Source of the DNA: Pararge aegeria
Taxonomy: Eukaryota; Arthropoda; Insecta; Lepidoptera; Nymphalidae
Assembly (NCBI RefSeq): GCF_905163445.1
Contig: NC_053200.1
Coordinates: forward strand, 8,990,001-9,054,000
DNA: 64,000 nt
Reading direction: 5' to 3'
Positions 1 to 11,999 of this stretch are shown piece by piece. The first letter of the stretch is position 1, and each line of letters opens with the position of its first letter. The position numbers and the translations under genes were made by a program. The notes beneath the pieces are model-generated. The model ran no database searches. It had not been told where the DNA came from and was given only the letters and a program-made list of their open reading frames with translations.

Positions 1-95
1 ATCGTGCCATTTTTACATTTTGTGACTTTGGAAGTACTAGAATAATGATTATAATAACAGAAAAGTGACTTAAGTATTATATTTTTGTTCCTTAC

Positions 96-3000
96 CTGAA
101 GAAAAGCTTCATGACTTCGCCAATGAAGCCGAAATTCTTCAATGGGTGAGCGTGTATCTCACAAATGGCTCGCAAGAGGCACTCTTTGCCATCTAGTCCG
201 AAGTTTGCCAAAAGATCCTCTGCGATGCCATACAGAAGTGCTCTATGAAACGGAAAATACGTCTGTGATAAACAAACTTCAAAAAACGACTGACTCACTG
301 GCTTAGACTGTTACACCATTTGATTTGTGGGAACACACTGGACATTGCTATAAAATTTGATCATATCCCTCGACTTTTTTTGGTGGGAGGTTTCTGACGT
401 GGCTAGTTACCACACGACTCTGAACGATTTAGCGAGCCGGTACGATTACAAGAAGAAAGTGATTAGGGGTATGGGTTTAATATTACTGGTATACCCTTAA
501 ACAGCATCACTTAGCCCTCGGGAGTATGTGCGTTTTAAGCAATTAAATATGACTTGCTTTAGAATGGTAAGCGAAAACAACGTAAGGTATCCGCTTGCAT
601 TAGTTCTCCGTAATGCTACCAGCGCAGTTTGGTGGACTATGGCCTAAACCCTTCTCATTCTGAGAGAGGACCCGTCGGCTATACTGCCTATCTGCCTATC
701 CTATAACTGGTTCTGATTTTTTTATAAATTATTTATGAGGGCTTCGCAAGTTTGCATTATGTGGGTTAGGTATACGTATATGCACAGGGGTGCCATTTTG
801 GAGTACCGCAACATACTTCTAGGTAATATTGGAAGGTTGGTTGGTACCCTTGCTTTGAGATGATCACGATAAGGGCAAGGGTCTATCGTCATTAAATTTT
901 AATTAGAAAAACTCTCCGCAGGTCGGCTGTAGGTAATGCATTCAGCAAAAGATTCTATCAAAGTATACCATTTAAGACTCGTACATAAACATATGGTTCT
1001 CAAGTATCGGTCAATCTATGATTGAAACTGAACTTACTTGTTCTTGATATCGGTTTATTATTGAGGCACAGCGCACTGATGAATTAAGGGCAAATATCAT
1101 CTCAAAATGGGCCCCAGGAAAAGACGCCGTGGCCGACCAACCAACCGAGTAGCAGTAAAGCTTTTTGTGACAGAGCTCGTCCGGGGAAGTCCTATCGCCA
1201 TGCTTATTTCTGCCGCTAAGCAGCATTGATGTAATGCTGTGTTCCGGTCTATAGGGCTTGGTTGCCGGTGCAGTTACAGGCATATCAGGCTTAACACCTA
1301 CGCCTCAAAGTGATGGACACAGGGCGGCATGTTGCAGAACGTGCTCTTTGCATGCCCTGTCAAGTTTTACTCTGTTTATAGGTAATGGTTTTCACATACC
1401 ATCGGTTGGGATATCTGCTTGGTTGGTCAATTGTTACAATAAATAAAAATAGTGGCAAAAATTAGCAACAGACCGTTGTAAGTAGAAGAAAGAAAAGGAT
1501 TCAGTTACCCAACAATGGGGTACATAAGGCTGCAAGTAAATAAACAAGGAACAAAGATCGCGGTCAACGTTTTTATTATCTGTTAAACTACACGAAACCT
1601 ACCACACAAGAAGATACCTCATACTCACGTCCACGTGACTTTACCCTGCAGGATAACGTGACCATAAAACAGACCGTCACTTTCCCTCGGCAGTAAAGTT
1701 ATCGCTTATCAAGAATTCGGAACGCACCATGCGGTACCACACTAGGTATACGTGTACATATAAGAATCGTTTGAAATTCGTTCGGCGCTATTCGGTATCG
1801 TTGCGTAACTTTATTTGGTCACTATATAGAAGTAATAGGCACCTGATATGAATTTTCTAGTACTCGGTAAGGAGATTTACAACTATAATGTTTTATTCTT
1901 AACCAGTAGTTGCCCACGTTTTTTACAAACCCTGTGGGAACCATATGTTTTTTTCCTGCGATAAGAAGTATGTCTGTGTTACAATCCATCTTTTAATTAA
2001 CACTATGCCAAAAATGCAGTTCAGATTTCTTTGTTAGGGCGTAATAAACAAACTTAAGGATTTCATGACTTCACTGGTGATAAGCGATGAGCCAGACTAA
2101 GATGGTAGCGGCCTAACTTTTAAAAGGAATGACAATTTCTCGGGAAATCGGTAACGTCGAGGACGGCCAGTTAGCGCAGTGGGCAGCGACCCTGCTTTCT
2201 GCGTCCAAGGCCGTGGGTTCTATTCCCACAACTGGAAAAATGTTTGTGTGATGAACATGAATGTTTTTCAGAGGATGTCGTCTGTCATATTATAAGTATT
2301 TATTTATTCGGAATCGAACCCACAGCCTTGGATACAGAAAGCAAGCCCACTGCTCCAAACGGTCGTCAAAATGCTAAGTAATAATGAAAAACGTATTAAT
2401 TTACGGAAGGAAATTATAAGCTATTACATTGATTCATACAATCACCTCTCTCCACCATGAAACCTGTCCAACACCATGCCCTCAGCCTCAGGCGGGATCG
2501 CTTCTCGTGTTGACCTCTTCCCCCTCCTACCATCCAAGTATTGGCCCACGTAGTCCGCCATGACAGACGCTGCAGCTTTTCCCATGGATCGCGCGAAAAT
2601 AGGCGGCAAATCACCGTATGGATTTTCGTTGTCAGTGAGTCCTAGCTTGTCGAAATCAACTGCCAACGAAAATGAACATGTCAGGTATATAGTCTTTCTT
2701 GGTCGCAAACTTCGGGAGGCGCGATATAGGCTTACTATAGTAAGGATCCATTGAAGTAGGGTCTTATCGCGATATAGGTGTAAGAAGTCAGTTAATTGAA
2801 AGTCAGGTTTAGGATGAGGGAGCCTGCGCAGTTAGTTTTTGTCAAATTTATTTTTATCATCCATTAGTATTTACTACTTATAATTCTTCTATTTTCTAAT
2901 CTACTCTACAACTAAAGATAATATTAGAAATGCTAACTTAGCGCATTTTTTTCTGTGAGGAATAAATTTGGTAGATTGCCTACGCAACAACTGTAAAATG

Positions 3001-5182
3001 TGAAATTTATTTCTCAAATATTGGGCTATTGAAAGAACAGTTATCATTTCATATATTACATACATCGTTATGTGGTAAAGAGTATTTTTTACACTATTTA
3101 TGCATTATATTTTTTTTAAGTATTGGTACATCATTAGTTGCAATTATGAAGAATGAAAGTCATTTTACTGTTGTCACTAAATACATACTACATTAGATCT
3201 ACGTGCACCATTAGATGCATAATGTTATAACTAACTGTTTACGTAATTGATTACGATTGCGTTTGTAAATTACAAGTCTACGGTATCTAAAATTACCTAT
3301 GTTATTATTATTTGCGTACTTTTTAGTTTAAACTCTACATTTATTATTGTATCTACTTGAACTTTTGAGAATACTGACTTTTGACTTCCAGCTGATACAT
3401 TATGGTACCTGTAAAATCGTTAGTCTTAGTTTCACGGAAAAAGTTTAGTTTCAAATAGTTACTTGTTCCTTCCATATAAGATTGTACTCCTAGATTCACA
3501 AATTTAGCAGAATTTCACGTCATAATTATTGCAGTCTTAACGAAATACGTTATCTTTTCAAAGGAAGTTGCAATTTCAGTATCTTTAGAATGCTTTTCAC
3601 GATAAAGGGTACCTAAGTCTATTCAGTAGGCAAAATCGATGTGAAATAACAATATATTTATTTGTTGCAGGATAATTGAACCAAACCATTCGTCGTGTAT
3701 AAACTTGGACGTCTTGTATAATTAATTAGAAACAAGGAAATATCCATTCCTTTCTTAAATTTGTACGTTAGTTATAAATTCATTTTCTCTCATTTACGAC
3801 TTGGCGGCTACGTGGAATATCTTGTAATAATATTTGTTTCCCAAAATCAATATAATAGATAGGTATTCAACATTTCCACTAAATCTCTCTTTTTTTCTTT
3901 TATTTGAGATTATTGTTACTTAGTCTAGTATAATAACAAAACTGAAGGACAAGCTAATGTTCCTTAGTACACCTAATGAAAATTCTGACCAACTGAAAGC
4001 TCTTTTTCATTCACGAATGCTTCGTATACGATCCTTTATCTGCAATTTTTGTTATACATAGATACAAGGAAGTAAGGTTATATTTACCACAATATTTTGT
4101 ACAACGTAAGTTGTTGAAATTCTCAATAATTAACTACTTTAGTCGATAATGACATTAAATTTTTTAACTCGGCATACTTCAATTCATCTACGATTGCTAC
4201 ATTCATACCATACCCTGTGCATCCACCAGCGCCATTGTGGAGGATTTTTGAACTGTTATTTAGCGCATACACTGGACACTTTTTCAACTTTTCTCCCATA
4301 TAAAATGACTCTCCTTACCTCTACCCTCCATATTTTGTATGAGTCTTATAGCGACTGTAGCGCCATCTAGTAGGAAATATTAGTCTCCATCTATTTTTTC
4401 AAAGGTCCATATTACAATGAGACACGTTTGAAACAAGAGATGACAAATTGCTTTTTTTATAATTTTTATTAATATTTTTACCTACACTTGGAGGAATAAC
4501 AAATTTTATAAATATAAAATAAATATAAAAATTTCGGAACCGACAGGATTTGGCCTGCGACTCTCTGGCAATCGCGGAATGACCGCTTTAACCAATTAAG
4601 CTACTGCTCTCCTACCATCGATGCCGAAATTAGTATATGACTTTTGATTAAAGGACTAAGACTAATATTAATTGAAAAAAAAAAACGTTTCCTTTTTAAT
4701 TTAGTTTCATTTTGCAAATACAGTGTTTCATATTCAGTTATCTGTCTGTGTTTAGCAAAACGTTAAAAGTCACCTTTTTCATAAGCACAGCAGATTTGTT
4801 TGGTCTATTAGGTCATATTGAAATCCAGAATGACATATGAACATACTTAAATATTTTTTTGGTCCATTAGTAGGACTGAGCATACATTTTAATTTTAAAT
4901 TGTAAACATATAAAACTTACTGGTAAACGGAAAACTAACAGTCATGTTAGATAAGAACCCTTTTGGTGGATGCCTCACAAAGGGCATTGATATCGATGGT
5001 GTGATTGCCATCGTGGTCCCCGGTGGTAGAGCAAGCCGCCCATCATTAGTTATCCAAAGTATCCTCTTCTGGCGCGAGTGTGGGACGTTCTCCTTAGCCA
5101 TCTCCTCCTGGTTCTCTGGTGAGGCTATCGGCAGAAGAGCTGCGAGTGCTATACTAATTAATACGCGTGGTATTCTCTCCAT
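96..5182 (-). CDS. DM4/DM12-family secreted protein, three exons, 3' end missing
   Basis: Exons on the minus strand are 5182-4921, 2659-2446 and 242-96. All have GT/AG borders and matching phases, giving 207 residues before the reading runs off the left edge at a donor. The start at 5182 is chosen because it opens directly into a hydrophobic signal peptide (residues about 6-21); an in-frame upstream ATG at 5296 would bury it. SRQKR ends at residue 40 and RRGKR at 136, both possible furin-type cleavage sites. The segment LALPPGTT and the third-exon block GLDGKECLLRAICEIHAHPL followed by GEVMKLFF are hallmarks of the DM4/DM12 insect family. These proteins are secreted or membrane-associated, have conserved cysteines, and have no established biochemical function. 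At least one more exon with the remaining cysteines should lie left of position 1. Introns of 2.2 and 2.3 kb hold SINE fragments. Family call is confident; role unknown. Confidence 0.85.
360..705 (+). repeat. decayed SINE fragments (families C and B) in DM4/12 intron 2
   Basis: Positions about 360-510 match the body of a lepidopteran repeat (here family C: a gtggctagttaccac block, then a block with gggtatggg and 'gcatcatcact'). About 505-705 match the tRNA-derived family B, recognised by gttctccgtaatgct and tctcattctgagagaggaccc, seen more intact at 12357-12668. Both are degraded. The rest of the intron (about 706-2160) shows nothing I can identify. Confidence 0.5.
2160..2364. repeat. family A SINE, folded copy (head plus inverted head)
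   Basis: Plus strand 2160-2310 carries the tRNA-like head of family A (ttagcgcagtgggcagcgac, then a B-box-like ggttctattcc) and part of its body. At about 2310 the sequence switches to the reverse complement of the same head (ggaatcgaacccacagcc ... gcccactgctcc) ending near 2364. The unit is a fold-back. It lies in DM4/12 intron 2, just 3' of exon 2. The family A body is best preserved at 26047-26312. Confidence 0.75.
2660..4489. other. DM4/12 intron 1, mostly unremarkable AT-rich DNA
   Basis: Apart from the SINE at its upstream end, this intron shows no coding potential and no structure I can name. Open frames within it are short and lack family features. Confidence 0.5.
4490..4616 (-). repeat. 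tRNA-derived SINE (family D)
   Basis: On the minus strand from about 4616, gcagtagcttaattggttaa resembles a pol III A box, and about 45 bp later aggccaaatcctgtcggttc resembles a B box. An A/T-rich tail follows. It does not have a clean acceptor-stem/CCA structure, so it reads as a tRNA-derived retroposon and not a functional tRNA. It lies downstream of DM4/12 exon 1, inside intron 1. Confidence 0.55.
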
Positions 5183-6026
5183 TGTAGACCTAATTAAAAA
5201 AAAAAATCTCATCATCTTCATTCTTTTAAGCATGAACAGCCCTATTAGTGTGACCATAACATTATTAAAGAGAGTTTTAGTCCATAAAGTATTCAAACTT
5301 TCTTGGCCATGGAATTAAAATCCTCATTCTGCCATTATTGTATGAAGTGCATTGTGTCCAAATAAAAACAGTGAAAACGATTCGCGCACGTCTGACTTCA
5401 AACCCGCGGAATGTTGCTAGGTTACAAACCTTTTTTCATTTTCCCCATTTTATGTTAAATGTTTAGAACATTAGAGGTAAAATAATTACTGTCAAATACT
5501 AAATGGAATGAAATGAATAACTGTCTGTTCGAGAAACACTCTAAAGTGAAGTTGTTTGTGATGCTTCAAATCGTGTACACGATTTCTGTAGTTTTTAAAT
5601 TATATGCTTTATGCATATAGAGTGGTATGATTTTAATAATATAAATTGAATTAATTATATTAATTGATATCATAAATAGATAAAAATTTGAATTAAAATA
5701 CTAAATATAATGTTTCAAATACAAGATGTAAAATCCAATTTGCCATAGTTATTTTTCATTTTAATGATTCAAAAAAGTTATACACCAAAGAGTAACTATA
5801 CAAACACAAAGATGAAAAATTATAAATGTTATCTATGGTTGTGTGTCATTAATATTTGTAATAAATTGTTATTGTTGATTTGTTGAAGGTTTCAAATCAG
5901 ATTCCAATCGATAATGCTCTGTGCAACTTTTGTATATTTTTATAATTTATCATTTTAATAGGTAATGCTAAAATTTAGTATAATTTATCATAAAAGACAT
6001 AATATTTTTGTTAAACACTTATAATA
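5183..6026. other. divergent spacer between the DM4/12 gene and the ASH-like gene
   Basis: The two genes are transcribed away from each other from this 844-bp AT-rich spacer, so both promoters should lie here. I see no TATA box or initiator in a position strong enough to call. Immediately left of 6027 the sequence is almost pure A/T. Confidence 0.45.
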
Positions 6027-8066
6027 ATGAATGTATCGCAATACAAACACTTTCGAATTAGAGATAGTAATGATTATGCTATGGACATAGAAGAATTTAT
6101 AAAATCTATAGAAATGCAATTCAAAATTGATTTTACTTCGTTGTCACAGTGGAGGAAACTTATTGAATTGATGAATATTGTTCAGACGGAGTTTAAAACT
6201 AAAATTAGATATTCTGCTAATCGTAAACATGAAATCATACGAAACATTTATATACAAAACTCAAGACCCTCTCCATTTGAATTAACAGATAAATTTGCAA
6301 GAACTTCTAAAGTGTGGCAAGATATGAAACTAAGGCTCGAAAAACGTCAAGTTTCTAAAGTAAAAGACGAACCTTTCGTTATACATTGTGATGAAATGAA
6401 TGAAACGTCAGAATTAATTGATGAAATAAGTGCGAATGAATCTCTTGCACATCCTAATACAGAAGAAGGACAATCAAAATATCTTTTAGAAGAAAGAACG
6501 GATACTGAACTAGAGCCTAAATCTTCTAATTCTTTTCACCCAATAGCTATATGCACAAATCAGCATAAAATCATTTCTTCAATCACTTCAAATTACACAC
6601 CCTTGGAAAATCGAGACATTGGGCTCAGTAAAACCCAGCTACCAGTCCAGCTACAGAGTGCTATGAAAAATTCATTACTTCCAATTTACACAAACCTAGT
6701 CAGATCTTATCCGGATAAAATAATTATAACGAATAACACTCTAAAGAAACAGTCTGTGAAATTATTTTTGACAAATTGTTGCACTGAAAAGTTGTATTTA
6801 AGAATACTAAAAATTTCAGATTGTTCACATTTTAATAACATTGAGGTACTTCCTTGTACCCCATCGGTACTTTTTCCAGGATTAACAGCCGTTTTAAAGA
6901 TTAAATATACACTTAAAAACAAGAATAATGATAATTTCGTTTCATCGCTACATTTTAAAATTGCTCGTAATTTGCTCTATGAATCGTCTGAAGAAGGTAT
7001 TTGCATACCAATTGTAAGTAGTTTTATACAATCGAGGACCATAGCAGTAACCGAAAAAGTTTTTATTCATCCAAATTATAGTTGGCACGTAACACCAAAA
7101 CTTGGATACCCAAAAGCAATTGTTCATATAATAAACAAAGATGATGCTGGATATTATTTACATATAAGGAAAAGAAATGTAGACTTTACGAAAGAATTTG
7201 GCGAAAGTATCAAATCAGATGAAGTAATAACTCCGGACTCTGAGAGTTTAGAACAAAGGCTAGAAGACACAGAGCTGGAACTCCAAAATACAATTTTATT
7301 TTCAACAAATGCTAAACAAATGAAAAGTATTAATTTTGACAAATTAAACAATGATTATGATTCAGTAAATACTGTTGATATAGTTGAATTAGTTTTAAAA
7401 GATTTGATAGATGTTGCTCTTGAACCTTTTATTTTTAAGCAAACATTTGTTCGCATTCTACCTCGCTCTAGGAAATTCGTTTTCGTATATTTTACAAAAG
7501 TGCATCATATAGGATTTCATCAAAGTTACTATGATTTCATATTTACTGACTCTAAAGACGGTGATATAACTATAACTAAAACAGTTAAAGTTTTTTCTGA
7601 AGTGCTGCCTCATCCTATTGCCCTACAGCCGAAAATACTTGATATGAGTAAATCACCAGTCAAATTTGGTTATTGGGAAGATTACTTCACTATTACAAAT
7701 TCACACAACATTTTTCCGGTGACAATTAAAATAACAACAGCCATGAAAATGAAAAAGTTATTTAACATAATTCCAATGGAAACTTTAATTCCCAAACAAT
7801 CAAGCGCAAACTTTTGTGTTAAGATACGTTCTAAAACAAGTAAAAAAACCATAGGACTTGATGATTTAGCATATTTCACGATAAAAATTATAATTATTGG
7901 ACACAAATCCGTCTATAAAGACGTTCCTCCATTTTTCTATGAAATTATCGCACCATGCGGGGAAGAGTTCAAACGAGTTTACGGAGCAAAATATTTCAGT
8001 GATTCAAGTCAAATAAATGTCAGTGATGAAATCGAATCTTGCGAAAATGTTAATGTTTTAATTTAA
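6027..8066 (+). CDS. intronless 679-aa protein with Ig-like (ASH/MSP-type) segments
   Basis: A single uninterrupted frame with no splice-site need. Residues about 1-140 are charged and helical-looking, and 140-220 are low in structure. From about 225 (LVRSYPDKIIITNNTLKK) to 340, and again around 520-650 (HPIALQPKILDMS, then YFTITNSHNIFPVTIKI), alternating hydrophobic strands with 'xxTNxxxxxVxxxI' patterns resemble the Ig-like ASH/MSP folds of cilia- and flagella-associated proteins such as HYDIN, CFAP and DLEC1 relatives. No signal peptide, membrane segment or catalytic motif is visible. In insects such proteins usually work in the sperm axoneme, so testis expression is a reasonable inference. 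A poly(A) signal lies 130 bp after the stop. Its lack of introns contrasts with all neighbours and may mean retroposition. Reality of the gene is near certain; the family is a moderate-confidence guess from pattern only. Confidence 0.75.
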   Translation: MNVSQYKHFRIRDSNDYAMDIEEFIKSIEMQFKIDFTSLSQWRKLIELMNIVQTEFKTKIRYSANRKHEIIRNIYIQNSRPSPFELTDKFARTSKVWQDMKLRLEKRQVSKVKDEPFVIHCDEMNETSELIDEISANESLAHPNTEEGQSKYLLEERTDTELEPKSSNSFHPIAICTNQHKIISSITSNYTPLENRDIGLSKTQLPVQLQSAMKNSLLPIYTNLVRSYPDKIIITNNTLKKQSVKLFLTNCCTEKLYLRILKISDCSHFNNIEVLPCTPSVLFPGLTAVLKIKYTLKNKNNDNFVSSLHFKIARNLLYESSEEGICIPIVSSFIQSRTIAVTEKVFIHPNYSWHVTPKLGYPKAIVHIINKDDAGYYLHIRKRNVDFTKEFGESIKSDEVITPDSESLEQRLEDTELELQNTILFSTNAKQMKSINFDKLNNDYDSVNTVDIVELVLKDLIDVALEPFIFKQTFVRILPRSRKFVFVYFTKVHHIGFHQSYYDFIFTDSKDGDITITKTVKVFSEVLPHPIALQPKILDMSKSPVKFGYWEDYFTITNSHNIFPVTIKITTAMKMKKLFNIIPMETLIPKQSSANFCVKIRSKTSKKTIGLDDLAYFTIKIIIIGHKSVYKDVPPFFYEIIAPCGEEFKRVYGAKYFSDSSQINVSDEIESCENVNVLI

Positions 8067-8195
8067 TTAAATGTTAGCAAAAATATTTTTTTACTAAATT
8101 TATATCATCAATTATTTTTAGGATTAGTAAACTGCCTTGTAATCATGAGTCATAAAAACCGGATAAATTTTCTACAGTCCGCCCACTTTATCACG

Positions 8196-8201
8196 AATAA
8201 A
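8196..8201 (+). terminator. poly(A) signal AATAAA of the ASH-like gene
   Basis: AATAAA 130 bp downstream of the stop codon at 8066, followed by a second overlapping AATAAA-like run. Spacing suits a short insect 3' UTR. Confidence 0.5.
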
Positions 8202-10200
8202 TAATAAAGTCCATCTTCACTCTTGAAAAAACAAGCAATAATTTACTTTCTCGCGTCATAAAAATTACATTAACAAGTGAAGTTCCAAGGAATGTCGTTG
8301 AGGACGGCAAGGATTAAACCTGTTGACCGACTTTTATGTGTTACGGGTCAAGTAAGATTGCTTGTTCCCGCATAATATTCCAGTTTAAGTCTTATTGGCA
8401 GGTCGTGGACCGGTTCTGAACAATCGATTGTAAAACATAGTTATCGATGTTTTATTGATCGCCTGTCGTTTAGGGAGAGATTTCTTTAATGAAATGAGCG
8501 TAACAATGACATCATTTGGTTGTTACGAATAACGATCTGTTTATGTGATATGTATTGCTCATAATGTAACAATACTGTACCAAAAAAAGACTTTTCATGG
8601 GAAAGAGTTTTACTTTCGCTTGTGAATTTTTCATTGTCTATCGCAACATTTTCGCATTGAGTGATCAATAATAAAATCTCTTAGAGAAAAAAAAGAACAA
8701 TGGAAGCCACAAATCAATATGGCACATTGTTTCATGTAGAACTTTCAATTGGATTAGGTTCAATATATTAAACAAATCTTTTAATAAACAAAACATCAAA
8801 ATGATTTGAGCTACCAGAGCGTTGGCTATGAGTTGTCATCCAAATATCAATTAGTAAAATCTATACTAATATTATAAAGCTGAAGAGTTTGTTGGTTTGA
8901 AAGCAATTTTCTCAGGAATGACTGAAAAATATTTTTTTTAGTAGATAGTCTACTTACTGAGGGAGGCTAATATGTATATTGTATATAGATACCATAGCCA
9001 GATAGGAGTGGAAAATCAATGAAAAATGTTATAAAAACGAGAAAATTATTCCTTTTAAGGTTGATGATCTCAAGGTATTTCCCATACAATTGTTAAATTA
9101 ATGTAAATTAATTAGTGCCGCCTTTTTAATAATTTGTATTACTTAATGTGCTCATACAAATAATTAATATTAATAGTAAAATTTTGCTAAAAGTTGATGA
9201 ACTTGAAGACTTTCCTAACAAACCGTTATTGGGTATGTAAGGGAATTTCATTGTTTTGTCACCGTCCATTGAGGGGACCGTCACGAACTTGTGTTTTTAG
9301 TATTTCAAGCATAATTTACTCATGTAAAGTAGGCGCGTGTCAAATGTTAGTGTTGTTCCGCATGTTATTATGAGAATATTTCTTGTAAAATACGGACGCT
9401 CTTACGGACCTGGCCTTATTCACAAAAGTTTAGTAATTTTATGAGTGTTTTGCACATTTTCTAAATTAACCTGTCCCGTTTTCACTATTAAGATTATCAT
9501 TGGAAAGTGTGTTTATGGTTTTCTCCCTTATTCACGCAGCAACGCAGCATAGGTAAGTTTTCAGTGATTTTTGCGGGGAGCATAGACGATCAAATCTAAT
9601 ATATCGCTATATTTAAGTTAGATGACCTGACTGCCGCCGCGTGTGTCTTATAATTGTAAGGCCCCTGATTCGATCCTGGGTGGATTAAATATAACTGCTA
9701 CTTACATTACGTACTAAAAGCTTAGCCCCCGGCCATCTTAGACTGACTCACTTATCGAAGATTAAAAAAACTGGTCAAGTCGGACTCGCTTACCAATGGT
9801 CCCGTACAAATTTGTAAGTAGGCACAATTTATAAACATAATTACACCACATAAATTTTGAGTATCGAACGTTTTTTTCGACATAAATCTTTTTAGAAGTT
9901 TGTTTTTTTTTTCAGCTTCAAGGGACTGTTGACCTGAGATAGTAAATGATATAGGTATATAGTTTTAATTTCAACTCGATACCAACCACTCGTGTTAAAG
10001 GGGATTGACTGACGGACAACGAAGTGATCCTATATGGGTTTTCCTAAATAAATAATGTGCCAGATAAATGCACTAGATTCAAACTAAGTTGGAGACAAGA
10101 GGTTGACAGCTAAACTCTTGAGCTACTTACGTCGCGCGATGGTGCTACGTCCGGTCAGCAATGCCCGGTTACCCCATTAATTGTTAACGTGTAACACTAT
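8202..10200. other. intergenic DNA without a recognisable gene
   Basis: AT-rich sequence with no supported gene. At about 8862-8900 'actaatattataaagctgaagagtttg' marks the edge of a common lepidopteran interspersed repeat, echoed at 31131-31160 and about 46313-46340. At about 9630-9690 a tRNA-like B-box motif (gattcgatcctgggt) suggests a degraded SINE head. Confidence 0.4.
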
Positions 10201-10204
10201 TGAT

Positions 10205-10465
10205 ACCCACTATTTAGCGCCTTGGTCTTATAAGTGGGAGGTCCCGGATTCATTTTGGCGACGAAAATTTGGAAATTAATAATTTTTGAATGTTCTCAGG
10301 CTAGTGGGATAGCTAACCTACAAAAAAGCCGTTCCGCCACGCGATTTAGTGTTTCGGTACGATGCCGCTGAATTGGCGTAGAATCCAATTAGGGACCTGG
10401 GCGTAATGAAACTGCCATACCCTTCAGGTTAGCCCACTACCATATTAGACTGCATCATCAAAATT
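10205..10465 (+). repeat. family C SINE-like repeat
   Basis: It starts with a tRNA-like head (agcgccttggtcttataagt, then gggaggtcccggattca) and continues through the family C body: gccacgcgatttagtgtttc, aactgccatacccttcaggt, and the ending tagactgcatcatca. Related copies are near 360, 14452-14785, 21948-22508, 24945-25095, 27843-27990 and 32580-32955. Confidence 0.65.
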
Positions 10466-10734
10466 TTTTAAGAGTTCTTTCAATTAGTCCAGCATCCCAC
10501 CGTACATAAGATACATCGGCCTGGCGACAATTGATCACTCCGGAAGTATACAGATTCAAACAAGAAAGATCTGTTCAAATCGGTTAATAAATGACTAAGT
10601 TCTGAGGTTTAAAACAAAAAAATATAAAACCTAATAGAGAACCTCCTCATTTGAAGTCATCATTTTGAAGTCGATTAAAATGTGATAAACACTTGGTTAT
10701 TACTTCTTTTACCCCGCGAGGCTAAATAGCCAAT

Positions 10735-10785
10735 ATAAATATTGACAATACACACATCGACATCTAACTCCAACTTTGCTACGTC
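10735..10785 (-). repeat. family A SINE tail fragment
   Basis: Reverse complement of the family A 3' part: 'gacaatacacacatcgacat' corresponds to the atggcgatgtgtgtattgtc block at 26268-26287. The fragment abuts the non-LTR remnant that follows. Confidence 0.6.
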
Positions 10786-10799
10786 CACGGTCCATCGTA

Positions 10800-11315
10800 C
10801 CTCTATTGCGATCACCCATCCTAATTTATAAACAAAAATATAATATTAGTCTTTATAAACAAAAAGTGGATATAAACAGTCGACTTACAAGAAATGGTCA
10901 TCAATTAGTGACATCTGCATATCATCTGCGAAAGGTACAGAAGTCATTTGTGGGCTTTTATAATATGATTTCTAAGGTAAATTTGGACCTACCAATGCAT
11001 AAGTTTAAAGAATATGTTAAAACACATTTATTAAAGCGAGGTTACTATACAATTGATGAATTTCTTAATGACAAGGTTGCTAGGAAGCATCCGGCTCCGC
11101 TTTCATCTCTCACAAGATAGAAAAATGAATGTTTCAAATGTAAAATGTAAATTGTTGATGTTGGAAAAGAGCAACTGATGAGTTTCTTGCCGGCTTCTTC
11201 TCGGTAGAATCTGCCTTCCGAACCGGTGGTAGTCACTACAAACAGACAGACTTGACGTTTCAAAAGTGCTTATAATACAAGGTCTATTTGAAATAAATGA
11301 ATTTTGAATTCATTG
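10800..11315 (+). mobile_element. 3' end of a CR1/Jockey-like non-LTR retrotransposon, truncated
   Basis: An open frame to 11120 encodes the C-terminal tail of a reverse-transcriptase polyprotein (SAYHLRKVQKSFVGFYNMIS, MHKFKEYVKTHLLKRGYYTI). This is followed by a conserved 3' UTR: a 'cttctcggtagaatctgcc' block, 'ccgaaccggtggtagtcact', and the end 'aaataaatgaattttgaatt'. No RT catalytic domain remains, so it is a dead 5'-truncated insertion. Fragments of the same 3' end recur near 22735-22845 (-), 25482-25740 (-), 25800-25875 (+), 28020-28140 (+), 30760-30850 (-) and 32955-33100 (+). Subfamily name is not certain. Confidence 0.75.
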
Positions 11316-11999
11316 TGTATCATGAAATTCCACAAAGTAACCTGCTTCTATCGAAAGTGAATAAAACTATAGTTTCCTACTCGAATATATCTAAAAGGTT
11401 CGAAAAATTTCTAATCGGCATCCTTTCATTCATACACGCATCGTAAACCTACTTGTCATGCTTAACGCCATCGAACACGTATAGATAGGAATGCTATCGA
11501 ATATCGATAAAAGATCGGATCGATCGAGTGTCGATATTCTCGAGTGTAATCACGAATTAAGTATTTCGCATGCCATCCGCATATTGCTTTCGCTGTCCAA
11601 ATTTGCACAGTTTTAGAATTTACTTCATTATTTTTAAACTCTAAAAAGCCTTGCAGTTTTTACGATCTTCCCGCGGAAAAACTGCGATTCTACGGGATAA
11701 TTGCCATTTGATAATCTAAGCCCAAATATCATTGAAATCTGTTAAGCTGTTTTAGCGTTACACATTTTCTCTAGGTACACCACAGAGAAAAATCTTTAAA
11801 AAATGCAAATACAATAGAGCGTTCAGATAGGAAGTACAACTTTGCGGCTCTAACGTTATTCAGTAACAAACATTAAATCATCAACATCTTCGGAAATAGA
11901 ATTCTACCCCTGCCTACCTTAGGCAGGAGACATTTATCTCCACGGTTAAAGGATAAAATGTTTATCTTCTCCCACAGTTTTATTTAATTTCCGAACATA

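Noticed and set aside
4944..5318. 124-aa plus-strand open frame
   Set aside because: It is the antisense shadow of DM4/12 exon 1, whose minus-strand frame has a signal peptide, a cleavage site and correct splicing to exon 2.
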